A stretch of DNA of 43,529 nt from an uncultured bacterium (GCA_949299165.1 CASFZJ010000011.1:1-43529); one strand, 5' to 3'; shown: positions 7,486 through 19,200, counted from the stretch's first letter. Numbers and translations are program-made. Notes: generated by a model from the sequence alone, not told the origin.

Positions 7486-9298
7486 TTTATCTAAAGTCTT
7501 CAAATTCGCTTATCAAAACAACAAGATTGTAATATTTCTAGCGATTGTTATAGGTATTATTAATAGTGTAATAAAATTTATACCATTAATTTTTAGCGAA
7601 CAAATTTTAAATATGGTTTATGATGCTAAAAAATTTGAATTTATCGATATTTTTGCTGTCGCTTTAATTCTAATTATCTCTATATTTGTTGCAACTAATT
7701 TAAAGAATCTTTTAGATGCATATTTTACTTCTTTGCAAAGATCTATATATAACATGAGCGATGTTATAATTGCAAAAAGAAGTCTAACTTTAGATTATGA
7801 AATTTTGGAAAAAGAAGAAAACAAAAAGAAAATTCAATTAGCAAGAGATGGTCAAAATAGTAGCGGCGGGATAGGTTATTTCTTAGGAAACTTTAAAGAT
7901 TTTTTTGATATACTTGTTACTTTCATCATAGGCTCAATTTATCTTGGAAGAATTTTCACGGTTGATTCAAACATAATAAACAATAATTTCCTAATGGAAA
8001 TTGCAAATAGTTGGTATGGTGGTTTATTCCTTATATTAATGATTTTTTTAACATTCGTTATCAATATATTTGTTTTTAGATACACCATAAAGTTACAAAA
8101 TGAGGTATTTTTGAAAAATGTCGATTTTAATCGTAAATTTTTATATTTTTATAGACTTGCTGAAGATAATGAATTCGGAAAAGATGCAAAAATATATGCA
8201 TTAAAAGATGTAGTTTTGAAAAAGATGAAGACTATTGGGGTCGAACTTGATCGAAATTATTCTGGATTTGGGAAAAAATATGGACTTCTTAATGGAGTTA
8301 TTGCAACATTTAATATTTTAGTAACAGCAGCTGCATATCTAATCGTTACTTTAAAAGCTTACTTTGGAATTATTGAAATTGGCAGCATTATTTCGATTGT
8401 TGGATCTATTTCTAACATTCTCGCATCTTTAACTCTATTACTCAGTGTTATTTCTAATATGTTATTAAATTCTAATTATTTGGTATATTTTTACGATTAT
8501 GCAAATCTTAAAAATAATGACGAAACAGATTTAATGGATATAAACATGGTTAAAAGTCCATACGTATTTGAGTTTAAGAACGTTTCTTTTAAGTATCCTA
8601 ATAGCGACGAATATGCGTTAAATAATGTTTCATTTACATTAGGAAACTTTAATAAAACAGCTATTGTAGGTAAAAATGGAGCTGGTAAATCAACGATTAT
8701 TAAACTAATTGCTAGATTTTATAAGCCTTTAAAAGGCGAAATTTTAGTTAATGGAATTAATATTAATAAATTCAAATTTAATGAATATCAGAAATTATTT
8801 GCCATTGTCTTCCAAGATTTCACAATTTTTCCATTTACTATCAAAGAAAATATCGCTGCAAATTCACCTATTGATGAAGATAGAATTAAAAATAATCTTT
8901 CTGTTGTGAATTTCGACTTCAATAAATTTGAAAAAGGAATAGACACTTATTTATATAAAGATTTAGAAGAAGGAGTTGAAGCAAGTGGGGGTGAAGCTCA
9001 AAAAATGGCAATAGCTAGAGCATTATACAAAAATAGTGATTATGTATTCTTGGATGAACCTACATCTGCTTTAGACCCAATTAGTGAAGCCGAAATATAT
9101 AATTTATTTGATAAGTTAGCAAAAGATAGGAAAGCGATTTATATATCTCATCGAATGTCTTCAACAAAATTTTGCGACAACATTATCGTAATTGATAAAG
9201 GTAAAATAGTTGAAATGGGCAATCACGAAGAGCTAATGAAAATAAATAATGGTATTTATAAAGAGCTTTTTGAAATGCAAGCGAAATATTATAAATAG
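7469..9298 (+). CDS. ABC exporter half-transporter, subunit 2
   Basis: The 609-residue partner of the preceding gene has the same architecture. Hydrophobic helices occupy residues about 15-340. The ATPase has Walker A GKNGAGKS (401-408), a signature reading ASGGE (505-509) where Leu is usual, and the block [13 protein letters not shown] followed by SHRMSS. ATG 7469 is chosen because AAGGAG lies 7 nt before it; this start sits inside the end of the first gene, indicating translational coupling. The catalytic Glu is present in both subunits, unlike many heterodimeric exporters in which one site is degenerate. The substrate is unknown. Confidence 0.85.
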   Translation: MKTIANLSKVFKFAYQNNKIVIFLAIVIGIINSVIKFIPLIFSEQILNMVYDAKKFEFIDIFAVALILIISIFVATNLKNLLDAYFTSLQRSIYNMSDVIIAKRSLTLDYEILEKEENKKKIQLARDGQNSSGGIGYFLGNFKDFFDILVTFIIGSIYLGRIFTVDSNIINNNFLMEIANSWYGGLFLILMIFLTFVINIFVFRYTIKLQNEVFLKNVDFNRKFLYFYRLAEDNEFGKDAKIYALKDVVLKKMKTIGVELDRNYSGFGKKYGLLNGVIATFNILVTAAAYLIVTLKAYFGIIEIGSIISIVGSISNILASLTLLLSVISNMLLNSNYLVYFYDYANLKNNDETDLMDINMVKSPYVFEFKNVSFKYPNSDEYALNNVSFTLGNFNKTAIVGKNGAGKSTIIKLIARFYKPLKGEILVNGININKFKFNEYQKLFAIVFQDFTIFPFTIKENIAANSPIDEDRIKNNLSVVNFDFNKFEKGIDTYLYKDLEEGVEASGGEAQKMAIARALYKNSDYVFLDEPTSALDPISEAEIYNLFDKLAKDRKAIYISHRMSSTKFCDNIIVIDKGKIVEMGNHEELMKINNGIYKELFEMQAKYYK

Positions 9299-9698
9299 AA
9301 AAAAGAGAATCTAAGTTAAAATTCGTATGAAATTTTTTATGGCACAAAAAAACAATATTAAAAGAACTCTTAAAGTTCACTTTCATAGTTATATCGCCAA
9401 AAAATTTCTAATTTTGTTTTAAAAAGCCGTTTAAAAGAAGAAGTAAAAATCCTAAACTAAAAGTTTTCCTAAATCATATTTTTAGAAGTACATTTAAATA
9501 TAAGTTGTTTGAAATATATTTCGGTAGCTAATTAGCAAGTTTTAAATTCAGTTTAAAAAGAAATTAATAAAACAAGAAGGAATTTGGAATTTTGATTTTC
9601 CGTATTAGAATAAAATTAAGAATAAGCCTATATTATGTTTTAATGTTTTCAAAAAGATAAATACTGATAAAATTATTAATGTTCAACAAGGAGATTAT
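9299..9698. other. Non-coding stretch before the lipoprotein cluster
   Basis: No gene is supported. Short palindromes GAAATATATTTC (9511-9522) and GCTAATTAGC (9527-9536) sit close together and could be protein sites. A possible promoter is TTTTCA (9646-9651) with TAAAAT (9668-9673), 16 bp apart, followed by SD AAGGAG before ATG 9699. No clear terminator follows the exporter genes. Confidence 0.45.
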
Positions 9699-11282
9699 AT
9701 GAAAAAGAGAGCATTAATAGTTGCACCTATCGCATTTAGTTTACTCGTAGGATTAGGAGCTTGTGACAATCAAGGGCAAGGTGGAAATCCAACGACCGAT
9801 AAAGTTACAAAATCACTTAGAATAGATACAGATAATGTTAAAAAAGATTATTTTGTCGGCGAAGATTTTACTAGTTATGGTTTAAAAGTTTATTTGGTTG
9901 AAACTAATTCCGAAAGTAGTAATGAAAAACTTTTGAGTAGAAATGAGTACTTTTTATCTATAGAGGATGGAACGAAATTTGAAGAAGAAAGCGAGAAAAC
10001 AACCGTTACTGTAACTTATGGTGACGATTCTTCATTAACCGCAAGTTATGATATTACAGTTACAAAAGTTTTTACTTTAGAAGAAGTTTTTGCAAACTAC
10101 CAAAATAGTAAAAATTATGTGTTTAACATTGCAACGGAAAATCTCGATACAAATGAAAAAACAAGCGAAAGAATTATTTTCACTGAAAATGCCGTTTTTT
10201 ACGATAGCATTAATGGAGGCTTGGCCTTAGATTTAGAAGGCAATATTTTTAGTTTTTATTTTAAAGACAATGGATCAATTAGGCCTGGTAAATCGCAAGA
10301 TTTTGATTGTTTATATGTTGGAGAAGGTTTAAAACCTGCAGTTTGGTCCTTGAAAGATTTTGATTATGCACCGGTATCTTTAGAAGCGCCAAATGATGAT
10401 GGTTATTATGCGATAAATCAAAGTGAAAATATCGCTGTTGTATGGCAAATGATGGGTTATTATCTAGTTAGTTATATGCAATATAAAGCCGATGTAAAAG
10501 TTAATGATGATGGCACATTGAAGTTTGTTGCCGAAATGAAACCACAAGCACAATATGCTGAAGTTTATGCATCTATGAGATCGACAATTGATGTTTCACC
10601 TATTGGTGAAGGTTCTATTGCAAATATTGAAGAATATATTAAATCTGGAAAATCTTCTTACGATGATTTTGAAAAAAATATTGAACTGTCAAATAGGCTT
10701 GATGAATTAAAGGCAAAAAGAAACTACACAGTAAAAGTTAAAAGTAATAATCTAACGGTCGGTTATGAAGATGTTGATAGAATAATTAAATTTACTGAAA
10801 ATGGTTATTACGAAGATAATTTATCAAACGACCCAAGTTTAGATTTTGGCTATTTTAACTATCAAAATAACGTTGATAGTTCAACTGTCTTAAATGAAGT
10901 TTACTATTACCAAATTAGCAATGGTGATATTGTTGCAAAAAGCAAATATCCTAGCTTAAAGAATTATTGGAATTTATTTAGTGGTGTAAGTAAAACAAAT
11001 TCAGATGTTTTAGTAAGCACAAAGCTTGAAGATGGAAGATTCGAAGTTTTGGATTCTGAAAACGTAAATGCTTTAAGTCTAGCAATTAACCCTTATCTTT
11101 TTAGTGGTGTTTATACTGATGATTTGTTTGATGAATTAATTGTTAAACTTAACAATGATGGCGGAATTAGTTATGACGTTAGTTATGGAGATTATGGTTC
11201 AGTATCTGTAACCATTAGCGATATTGGAACAACTGAAATCGAAGGTCTTGAAGAATTCAGAAGTTCATTCGAAGGTTTATAA
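9699..11282 (+). CDS. Surface lipoprotein with Ig-like domain
   Basis: The 527-residue protein has a lipoprotein signal with lipobox LGAC (Cys 22), so it should be anchored to the outer face of the membrane. After a Gly/Asn-rich linker, residues about 38-122 look like a bacterial Ig-like domain of the group 3 type: KKDYFVGEDFTSYGLKVYL followed by VTVTYGDDSS and YDITVTK. The remainder is acidic beta-rich sequence with no recognised family. It starts a run of three consecutive lipoproteins and has AAGGAG before ATG. Its role may be adhesion or binding of a surface ligand, but nothing proves this. Confidence 0.75.
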   Translation: MKKRALIVAPIAFSLLVGLGACDNQGQGGNPTTDKVTKSLRIDTDNVKKDYFVGEDFTSYGLKVYLVETNSESSNEKLLSRNEYFLSIEDGTKFEEESEKTTVTVTYGDDSSLTASYDITVTKVFTLEEVFANYQNSKNYVFNIATENLDTNEKTSERIIFTENAVFYDSINGGLALDLEGNIFSFYFKDNGSIRPGKSQDFDCLYVGEGLKPAVWSLKDFDYAPVSLEAPNDDGYYAINQSENIAVVWQMMGYYLVSYMQYKADVKVNDDGTLKFVAEMKPQAQYAEVYASMRSTIDVSPIGEGSIANIEEYIKSGKSSYDDFEKNIELSNRLDELKAKRNYTVKVKSNNLTVGYEDVDRIIKFTENGYYEDNLSNDPSLDFGYFNYQNNVDSSTVLNEVYYYQISNGDIVAKSKYPSLKNYWNLFSGVSKTNSDVLVSTKLEDGRFEVLDSENVNALSLAINPYLFSGVYTDDLFDELIVKLNNDGGISYDVSYGDYGSVSVTISDIGTTEIEGLEEFRSSFEGL

Positions 11283-11293
11283 AATTTTAATTT

Positions 11294-12619
11294 ATGAAAA
11301 AGACTAGATTTTTGCTTCTTTTTTCTTTAATTTCGCCTATATTGAGTTCGTGTAGTGAAGAGACTAATAAACCACAAGAAAAACCTGAACCAACTCCACC
11401 GGTTGAACTTACTGAAGAAGAAAAAAACAAAGAAACATTACAATACACTTTACCTTTTTTAAAACAATCATTTGCTTTAAATGGTAGTTTTGATAATGGA
11501 GCTCAAAAGTTTAATATAAGTTATATTTATCAAATGTCACCTACCGAAACTAGATATAAACATTTTGAATATTTAGGAGAAGATGGAAAACCAAATGGCC
11601 AACAATCTTTAGAAATTTATTTTGAAGATCAAAATGGATATGCTAAAGCCTATATTGTCGACCCAGATAATACTGCAAAAGTTGCTAATGTTACATCCGC
11701 TTCAACAGGACAAGAATTTTTATATAACAATATATTTAATAATCCATTTGCTAATATAGAAATTGATGATTTTTCTTTTGAAGAGGATAAAGCAAATCTT
11801 GATGAAACAAAAATTAGAGATTTAATAGACTCAATTTATGGAATCAGTAATGACTATCCTGAATATCCAAAGGCTTATTTAACCTTTAAAGGGGATGTTG
11901 TTGATTCGCTACATTTAGAATTTGCTTTTGGTGAAGCTGATATTAGTTATGATTTAAAAATTAGTGATATTTCTACAGCAAAAGTTGAAGATATGTCTAG
12001 AAAACATCTTCCTCAACATGATGCATTAGATGAAGCTCTTCAAAAATTATATGATCATGAAAATAAAGAAGAGAAGGATTCTTTCTTACTTAAAATCGAT
12101 CAAAGTTTGAATCCAATGATGTCATCAACAAGCGCTAATGTATACTTTTTAGGCGATTCAATCTATGTTGAAACATTGCCACCAAATATTCAATCAGCAA
12201 TTTATGATGATATGTGGTTAATGGTTGATGATAGAGGTTTAATAACTCAATATAACTATAATATGATGGAAAACGCTTTTACTGCAGGAAGTCCAACAAG
12301 TTATATTTATGAAGATTTATTACCTGGCATTTTTAAAGGAAATATTGTTAGCGAAGTTTTTGATTATATCGGGGAAAATAAATACCTTGCTTGTCGCGAT
12401 GTTTTAGCGACAATTGGAAGTGAATTTGTAGGCGAGTTTTTTGTTAATTTAGATGGCGTCGGTGATCAATATATCGTTGAACTAAACGAAAACAATGAAA
12501 TCATCGGGGTTGAATTTGCATATACCAAAGTATTCAACATTCAAGGTAAAGTTGAATATTTAGATTTTGGAAACTTAACTGTACCAGAATATATTTTGTC
12601 CACAAAACCAAGCATTTAA
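11294..12619 (+). CDS. Surface lipoprotein of unknown function (441 aa)
   Basis: The signal peptide ends in lipobox LSSC (Cys 20). A Pro/Glu-rich linker follows, then about 390 residues of acidic, aromatic-rich sequence with no recognised domain. It lies 11 nt after the preceding lipoprotein gene and is surely cotranscribed. There is no SD at a proper distance. A TAAAAT box 8 nt before ATG would permit a separate leaderless transcript; reinitiation from the upstream gene is the alternative. Confidence 0.7.
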   Translation: MKKTRFLLLFSLISPILSSCSEETNKPQEKPEPTPPVELTEEEKNKETLQYTLPFLKQSFALNGSFDNGAQKFNISYIYQMSPTETRYKHFEYLGEDGKPNGQQSLEIYFEDQNGYAKAYIVDPDNTAKVANVTSASTGQEFLYNNIFNNPFANIEIDDFSFEEDKANLDETKIRDLIDSIYGISNDYPEYPKAYLTFKGDVVDSLHLEFAFGEADISYDLKISDISTAKVEDMSRKHLPQHDALDEALQKLYDHENKEEKDSFLLKIDQSLNPMMSSTSANVYFLGDSIYVETLPPNIQSAIYDDMWLMVDDRGLITQYNYNMMENAFTAGSPTSYIYEDLLPGIFKGNIVSEVFDYIGENKYLACRDVLATIGSEFVGEFFVNLDGVGDQYIVELNENNEIIGVEFAYTKVFNIQGKVEYLDFGNLTVPEYILSTKPSI

Positions 12620-12650
12620 TCTTGGTTAAAAATAATAATGAGGTATCAAT

Positions 12651-15600
12651 ATGGGGAGAAGAAAAATTAAAAATGCGTTAGTTTTAGCCGGTTTATTAAC
12701 TTTTTCACTTGGCGTAGGCACATTAACAAGTTGTCAAGGGGAACAAGCTGTGAGTTACCCAACAGTGACCATAGGCACTAATGTAACGGATGGATTGGAT
12801 TACTTAAGTGTAAAATTGTTTGATATTTCAGGAGATGTGCCTAGGGAACTTTCTTTTGGAACAAGCATTCCTACTGGTTTAAAAGTTAGAGCTGTAATTG
12901 ATGTTAAACCTGAACATCAAGAAAATTGCATAATTAGTGATATTAAATTAAATTCTAAGCATTTAGATACAGCAACTGACAGTGCTTATGAATTCGAAAC
13001 TGTTGAAGGTACAAATGAAATTACAGTTGAATTAGATGTCTTGCATTCAATTACTATAAATGCTGATGGCGACACATATGCGGATGTTTTTGTATCTGAT
13101 GATGGAACAAAAGAAATTGCAAAAGCTAAAGCCGGAACTAAACTTTATGTATATATCCGTAATAATAAAAAAGAAGTAAAAGAAGTTAAAATTAATGATT
13201 CTACAATTGTAAGAGGAAATGATGGAAGATACGGTTTTACAATGCCTGATGGAAATGTAACTGTTTCTGTTATTTGGGGTGAAGAAATAAAGGTAACACA
13301 TACTATTAGGGTTAATCTAAATGGTGAAGTTACAGCTAATGGCGCGGTAAAGGTCACAAATAGCAAAGGTGAAGATGTTGCGGTAGGTAAAGTTGGAGAA
13401 ACGATTACTGTTACTGTAAATCACACAAAGTACGTTTCCGAACTAAAAGTTAACGAAAGCGTTGTAAAAGAGAGTGAAACAAGAGGCGTTTATACATTTG
13501 TAATGCCAGATAAAAATGTTACTATCGATATAAGTTGGGTAAACACTTCATCGCTTTCATTAATTTATAACGAAAGTGAATTTGAAAGTGTTAAGTTAAT
13601 TAATAAAGACACAAAAGAAGAGACAGAAATCAGTATTAAAAGAGCTACTCTTGACGTTGGCGAAGAATATACACTCATTTTAGATGCAACTGAAACTTAT
13701 AGTGTGACAATCGTGGCTTTAGATGGCAGTGAAATTAGTTATGTTGAAGCTGATGGAGGCTATACGTTCACTGTATTAAAAGATAGTAGTACGTTAAGTA
13801 TCACAACAACTGAAATTAAGTTGGCTCATAATATAAATTATAGTGCTTCTTCAAGCGAAATACCTGCAGAAAACGTATCTTTTTACGTAAATAATATTGC
13901 TGTTACTAGTGCAAAAGAAGGTGAAGTCGTAACTATAAAATTTGTCGCTGGAAAAGATTACGTTATTACGGGAGTTTATTTTAACGGTAAAGCAGCAACA
14001 AAGGTAACTGAGACTGAATGGACATTTGTTATGCCTGATGAGGTTGTAACAATCATTGCGACAACTAAAACTACAAAAGGAGTTTTAACAGTAGTTAATA
14101 ATGGTAAAGTATCTTATATTAACGAAAGTAGTGATGGCTTAATAGATTCAAAAGGACAAAAAATTGACATTACTAGTGGTAGTGCTATTTTAGAAATTGG
14201 CGAAACTTATACATTAACTTATTCATCCGCCAAAGAGAATTTCGATGTTTCTGTTGCTGTTGAAGGAGCAACAGTCCTTTCTTCTTCATATGATCCAGAA
14301 ACAAGAAAAGGTAATGTAATATTTACTGTTAAAGGCGATTTAAAAGTTATTGTTTCTGAAAAAGAAAAAGATAAGGTTTATAGTAAAGTTACAATAACTT
14401 CCTCTGTTAGTGATGGTTTGAATTACTTAGATTATTCACTTACAGCAGGTGAAGGAGAAAGCTTAAAAGAAATTATTTCTGGCGAAGAAGTAGAAGTTGG
14501 AACGATTGTAACTTTAAAAGTTAACGTAAAAGAAGAAAATAGTGAATTCGTTTCAATTACTGCTGTTAAAATTGGAGAAACAACAATTCAACCAGAAACT
14601 GATGGCTCTTACGTTTTTGAAGTTCAAGAAGACACTTCAGCTATAACAATCGATATTAAAGTTCTTGGAAAAATTACTGTCGATACAGGGACTGAAATTG
14701 TTTCTGATGGTGCTATAACTTTAACAAATAAAGATAGTGAGGAAATTTCCTTCGCTGATGTTGGAGAAGAAGTTACTGTTAATATCAAACATACAAAAGC
14801 AGTTGAAAAAGTAACAGTTAATGGAACAGAGGCTACTTTAGTTGAAGAGGGCGTTTATAAATTTACAATGCCAAGTGGAGACGCAAAAGTAACGATTGAA
14901 TGGTCGCAAAACGTTAAAGTTAAATTAGAAGTCTGTTTAACTGATGTAAGTATTGATTTTAGGAATGTTGATGATAATGGATTAACATTAGGTCAAGTTA
15001 ATATTGATTGGGCTAACTATACAGCTAATTTAGAAATTGGTCAAAGATATGCTTTAAGATTAACGCCTTATTCAGGCTATCAAATTGATTCTGTTTTAAT
15101 TGATGATGTAGTTATTAAACCTGATTCCAGCAATGGCGTATATTATTTTGTTTGTGAAGATACAACTTCTGTCATAAAGATTAATACTTCTGAAGTTATT
15201 GTTGGAAATCTTTATAATATATCATTTGATGCTGGTGATTCTGGAGTTGACCCATCAACAGTACGAATTCAAAATATCGATAATGGAGCTCTTGTAAATC
15301 AAGGCGAAGAAGGACATACTATTTGGGTATTTTTTGATGATGTCTACCATGCGCCAAAACATGTATATATCAACGGAGTAGAAGCTGTCGATATGAGTAG
15401 TGGAATGGGCACAACTTGGCAATTCATAATGCCTGCTGAAGATGTAATAATCACTTGTGATTTAAATGAAGGTGAAGAACCTGTAGTTGGAGAGAATAAA
15501 TTAACAATTATCAATAACACTGGCGGCGAAATTATTAATGCAACCGCCGGAGATGGCTTGTCTTTAGGAACTGGAGGAATGATGACTCCAATTCAACTTG

Positions 15601-16103
15601 TTGATTACTCTGCCGATTTGGAGGCTGATAAACAATATACTTTATATTTTAGTAGTTCTCTCGAAAACATCGAAATAACAACGACATCTAATATTAAAAT
15701 TGATTATGAAGATTTTGTTGGTGGTGTAGGAACATTAATTTTTACATATTCTGATGGACCTGCCTGTATATTGTTTGAACCAGGAATGAGTGAAAACGAA
15801 TTTAGAATGATAAACTTTGTTGGTTCAAATATTATTGGTGGTGGTGATGGTTTGTTCCCTTTGAGCGCTATGGGCGCAAGTATTTTAAATGTAGATGAGA
15901 ATTCTTTTAATGGTACTTGTTTACTTACACCTGGTGAAACATATATCTTTTATTACACAATTAATGATTTAGGCGGCAAAACTCCGAATGTTACCGTTGA
16001 AGGTGAGGGCATTGATGTAACTACAAAATCTTATGATGGATATGGCACTATTCAATTCTCTTATACTTCAGGACTGGTTAAATTTGTCATTGAGCTCTTA
16101 TAA
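12651..16103 (+). CDS. Large repeat lipoprotein with InlB-like beta repeats
   Basis: The 1150-residue protein has lipobox LTSC (Cys 28). It is built from repeated beta domains, each ending in a version of Y.F.MP...VT: YGFTMPDGNVTVSVIW, YTFVMPDKNVTIDISW, WTFVMPDEVVTIIAT, YKFTMPSGDAKVTIEW and WQFIMPAEDVIITC. This is the pattern of the divergent InlB B-repeat family found in cell-surface proteins. A larger unit is duplicated: the segment beginning TVTIGTNVTDGLDYL near residue 40 reappears as VTITSSVSDGLNYLD near 577. No catalytic motif is seen, so an adhesin or surface scaffold is likely. GAGG precedes ATG, and a strong terminator follows. Confidence 0.8.
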   Translation: MGRRKIKNALVLAGLLTFSLGVGTLTSCQGEQAVSYPTVTIGTNVTDGLDYLSVKLFDISGDVPRELSFGTSIPTGLKVRAVIDVKPEHQENCIISDIKLNSKHLDTATDSAYEFETVEGTNEITVELDVLHSITINADGDTYADVFVSDDGTKEIAKAKAGTKLYVYIRNNKKEVKEVKINDSTIVRGNDGRYGFTMPDGNVTVSVIWGEEIKVTHTIRVNLNGEVTANGAVKVTNSKGEDVAVGKVGETITVTVNHTKYVSELKVNESVVKESETRGVYTFVMPDKNVTIDISWVNTSSLSLIYNESEFESVKLINKDTKEETEISIKRATLDVGEEYTLILDATETYSVTIVALDGSEISYVEADGGYTFTVLKDSSTLSITTTEIKLAHNINYSASSSEIPAENVSFYVNNIAVTSAKEGEVVTIKFVAGKDYVITGVYFNGKAATKVTETEWTFVMPDEVVTIIATTKTTKGVLTVVNNGKVSYINESSDGLIDSKGQKIDITSGSAILEIGETYTLTYSSAKENFDVSVAVEGATVLSSSYDPETRKGNVIFTVKGDLKVIVSEKEKDKVYSKVTITSSVSDGLNYLDYSLTAGEGESLKEIISGEEVEVGTIVTLKVNVKEENSEFVSITAVKIGETTIQPETDGSYVFEVQEDTSAITIDIKVLGKITVDTGTEIVSDGAITLTNKDSEEISFADVGEEVTVNIKHTKAVEKVTVNGTEATLVEEGVYKFTMPSGDAKVTIEWSQNVKVKLEVCLTDVSIDFRNVDDNGLTLGQVNIDWANYTANLEIGQRYALRLTPYSGYQIDSVLIDDVVIKPDSSNGVYYFVCEDTTSVIKINTSEVIVGNLYNISFDAGDSGVDPSTVRIQNIDNGALVNQGEEGHTIWVFFDDVYHAPKHVYINGVEAVDMSSGMGTTWQFIMPAEDVIITCDLNEGEEPVVGENKLTIINNTGGEIINATAGDGLSLGTGGMMTPIQLVDYSADLEADKQYTLYFSSSLENIEITTTSNIKIDYEDFVGGVGTLIFTYSDGPACILFEPGMSENEFRMINFVGSNIIGGGDGLFPLSAMGASILNVDENSFNGTCLLTPGETYIFYYTINDLGGKTPNVTVEGEGIDVTTKSYDGYGTIQFSYTSGLVKFVIELL

Positions 16104-16114
16104 AAACAAAACGA

Positions 16115-16142
16115 AAAGATGGGAAAAATTTCCCGTCTTTTT
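16115..16142 (+). terminator. Intrinsic terminator of the lipoprotein cluster
   Basis: A 12-bp stem (16115-16126 with 16129-16140, one G-U pair) has a GGGAAA/TTTCCC core and runs into a T stretch. It lies 12 nt after the stop of the repeat lipoprotein. Confidence 0.85.
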
Positions 16143-16204
16143 AACTATAAAAATTGCAATAACCCAATTTATTTGACATAATCATATAGTGTAATTTTTG
16201 CTTG

Positions 16205-16222
16205 TTTTAAATTAATTTAAAA
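16205..16222. promoter_or_regulatory. 18-bp AT palindrome before protease 1
   Basis: TTTTAAATT and AATTTAAAA form a perfect palindrome. It lies between a possible -35 TTGTTT (16202-16207) and a weak -10 AATACT (16224-16229). If these are real, it overlaps the promoter and could be an operator. An isolated TTGACA at 16173-16178 lacks a good -10 at normal distance. Confidence 0.35.
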
Positions 16223-16247
16223 CAATACTTAGTAAAAGGAGAATGGT

Positions 16248-19200
16248 ATGTTTAATAAAAAACTTTCGTTGTTGTTTGCTATTTCTGCTTTTGGTTTTAT
16301 AGTTTCATCTACCATCACGGGAAAGGATAGTAATTTTAATTTTCCAGTTATTAAAGATGGTGATTACATTGTTCTTTTTAAGGATGGAAAAAATATCCAA
16401 GATTTTAAAAATGAAATTTCTATTATTTCTAAAGATATTGAAATTAAAGAAGTGTATGGTGGCATTGTAAATGGAGCTCGTATCAAAGCTAGTAATTTTT
16501 ACATGCCATATTTAGAAAGTCTAAATAGCATTTCTAAGATAAGTGAAAATAAATATCATGAAGTTAAAGTTACAAATACGCAATCTATTTATGATTCTTC
16601 TAAAACTTTTTATGAACCACTTACAAATAATTCAGTTAAAGAATTAAACATTCCTGAAAGCAATAAAGGCGGTGAAGGAACTCTTATTGCTATTTTGGAT
16701 TCATCTTTTTCATTAACGCATGAAGCTTTTACTGACTTAGACACTGATTTAAAGAAGAAACTTACTAAAGAGAAAGTGGATACAATTGTTAAAAGTAGTG
16801 ACTTTAGAGCGAGAAATCTCGATCAATATTATTACAACGACAAAGTTCCTTACTATCATGATTATGGTGGTGATTTAGGAATTGGCAATAGTCCTATTAA
16901 TGAAGACAGCAATGTCGCCAGTTTAAATTCAAACCATGGAATGCATGTGGCTTCAATCGCAACAGCAAATGGTACATTTACTGGAGTCGCTCCAAATGCT
17001 CAACTTGCATTTATGAAGGTCTTTGGCGATTATAGTGATGGAAGCCAAGGATGTTTTGATAGTATGCTCGTTAGCGCATTAAACGATGCTTACTTACTAG
17101 GGGCAGATGTAATTAATTTATCTCTTGGCGCTGCTTTAAATGAATTTGAAGATAGTCCTGTTTATGCCGTTTTAGAAAGACTTGAAAATGAAGGTGTTAC
17201 TGTTTCTGCAGCTGTTACTAATGAAGGTAAGGGCTTGTGGAAAAATAGTGGAATTTATGCTTATAACACTACCGAAGTTGTAGAAGATGGAGTTATTGGC
17301 TCATACGCTAGAAGCGACTCTGTAACCGGTGTTGCTTCATACAATATTTTTGATGATAATGATGGAACCTATGTTTCTAGTGAAATTGCTATTGGTGAAG
17401 ATACGATTTATGGTGAAGACCAATTAACAAATGTTACAAATAACGAAGTTCAATATAAAAGCGAATTACATTTTTATGATTTAATTCCTGAAGGTCAAAA
17501 ATCTGTTAAATTGCCTTATGTTATTGTCCCAGGAGTTGGTTCAATTCAAGGTGATAAGGATACAAATACTCATGAAGTTCTCGGAAATGATTATGAAGGT
17601 TTAAATGTTGAAGGAAAAATTGTTGTTGTCAAAAGAGGAAGAATTGAGTTTTCTACCAAAGTAAAAAATGCTAAAGAGCACGGAGCCATTGGTATTATTG
17701 TTACAAATGACTCAGGACTTGGCGATATCTCTCGTTTTGACTTATCATCGTTAGCCCAAGAAAATTACATTCCTGTTTTTTCTGGAAAACAAGATGATTT
17801 TGAAAAATTAGAAGCAGCTGAAAATAAAGAAATCACTATTACGAAAACATTAATCAGTGATTTTAGCACTAATGGAACAACAGCTGATTTAAGAATTGCA
17901 ACTGAAATTTCTACACCTGGACAAAATGTCGCTGGAGCAATTAATATCCCATTAACTGGAACAAAACAGTTTATTAATAATGGATATGCTTATATGTCCG
18001 GCACATCAATGGCGGCTCCAAACTATACTGGTTCTATTGCTTTGATATTAGGAGAACAAGACTTCGCTGATGAAGAAGACGAACTTGCGTATAAAAAGAG
18101 TTTAGAAGCTCGTACAATGACAACTGCAAAGCCTATTTTCCAAGCTAACGGTTCTCCAGCAAGTGTTAGAAGACAAGGAGCAGGTTCTTTGAATGTTTCT
18201 AATTTGCTATCTTCTAATCAATATTTAACCAGCGAAGACGGAAAAGGTAAAATAGAGCTTAAAAACAATTTTGACATTGCTTCAGGAAAAATCAAATTTA
18301 GCGTTAATTTAATCAATGAAAATAGTGAAAGTGGTTCTTATAAAGCCAAACTTTATATCAGTGCACCTGAAATAACAGAACTAGACAAAGAAACGTACCC
18401 TAAATTTGGCGATGTAAAGCTTCAAACTATTAAGAATAAATTGGTCGATACTTATGAATTTGATGTTGCTTTAAACGGGAAAGAAATTCAAAAAATTGAT
18501 GTTTCATACGATCTAAGTGATGAGACCAAGAAATATTTAACTGAAACTTTCGAAAATGGTAATTATATTGAAGGCTATTTAATGCTTACTCCTAATCAAT
18601 CTAGTTTAAATGAACTTTCCATTCCTTATCTTGGTTTTTATGGAGATTATAATAAACAAGATGCGGTTGAGCCATTTACTTTTGAGAGAGAAGAAGGAAA
18701 AACCTATGCATCTGATTTATTAAACAACTTGCTTCAAGTTACTGGAGCACAAAAAGAAAATGTTAATTATAATTCTTTAATTGGTGTTACCGGTAATGAT
18801 ATTTCAACTTCAAAAACGGATGATATTTTCCTACATAATGTTGATCCAGCGAAAGAGTTTACACCTATTTTAAATCGTAAAATTGGAGACACTTATCATC
18901 TTTATGCAGGCTCTAGGGGTTTGAGCAACAATTTATACATTCAGCAATATGTTTCAAGAAACGTTAAGAGTAGTAAAGTGACATTAACGAATGAAGCAGG
19001 AGAAGATGTTTATGTCACTCGAATGAAAGATTCACTTATTGCTGATGAAACTGATACTAGACTTTATAAATCTTTAAGCACAGTTTCAATTTTCTCTCAA
19101 AATTATCTTGCTGCTCATAGAGCATATGCAATTATTAGATTAAAAGACCGTGTTAATGGGCAAAACTATGCAGACGGCACATATAAATTAAAATTTGAAT

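Noticed and set aside
13047-13366. Two overlapping - strand frames inside the repeat lipoprotein
   Set aside because: They mirror the repetitive beta-rich coding sequence and lack start signals.
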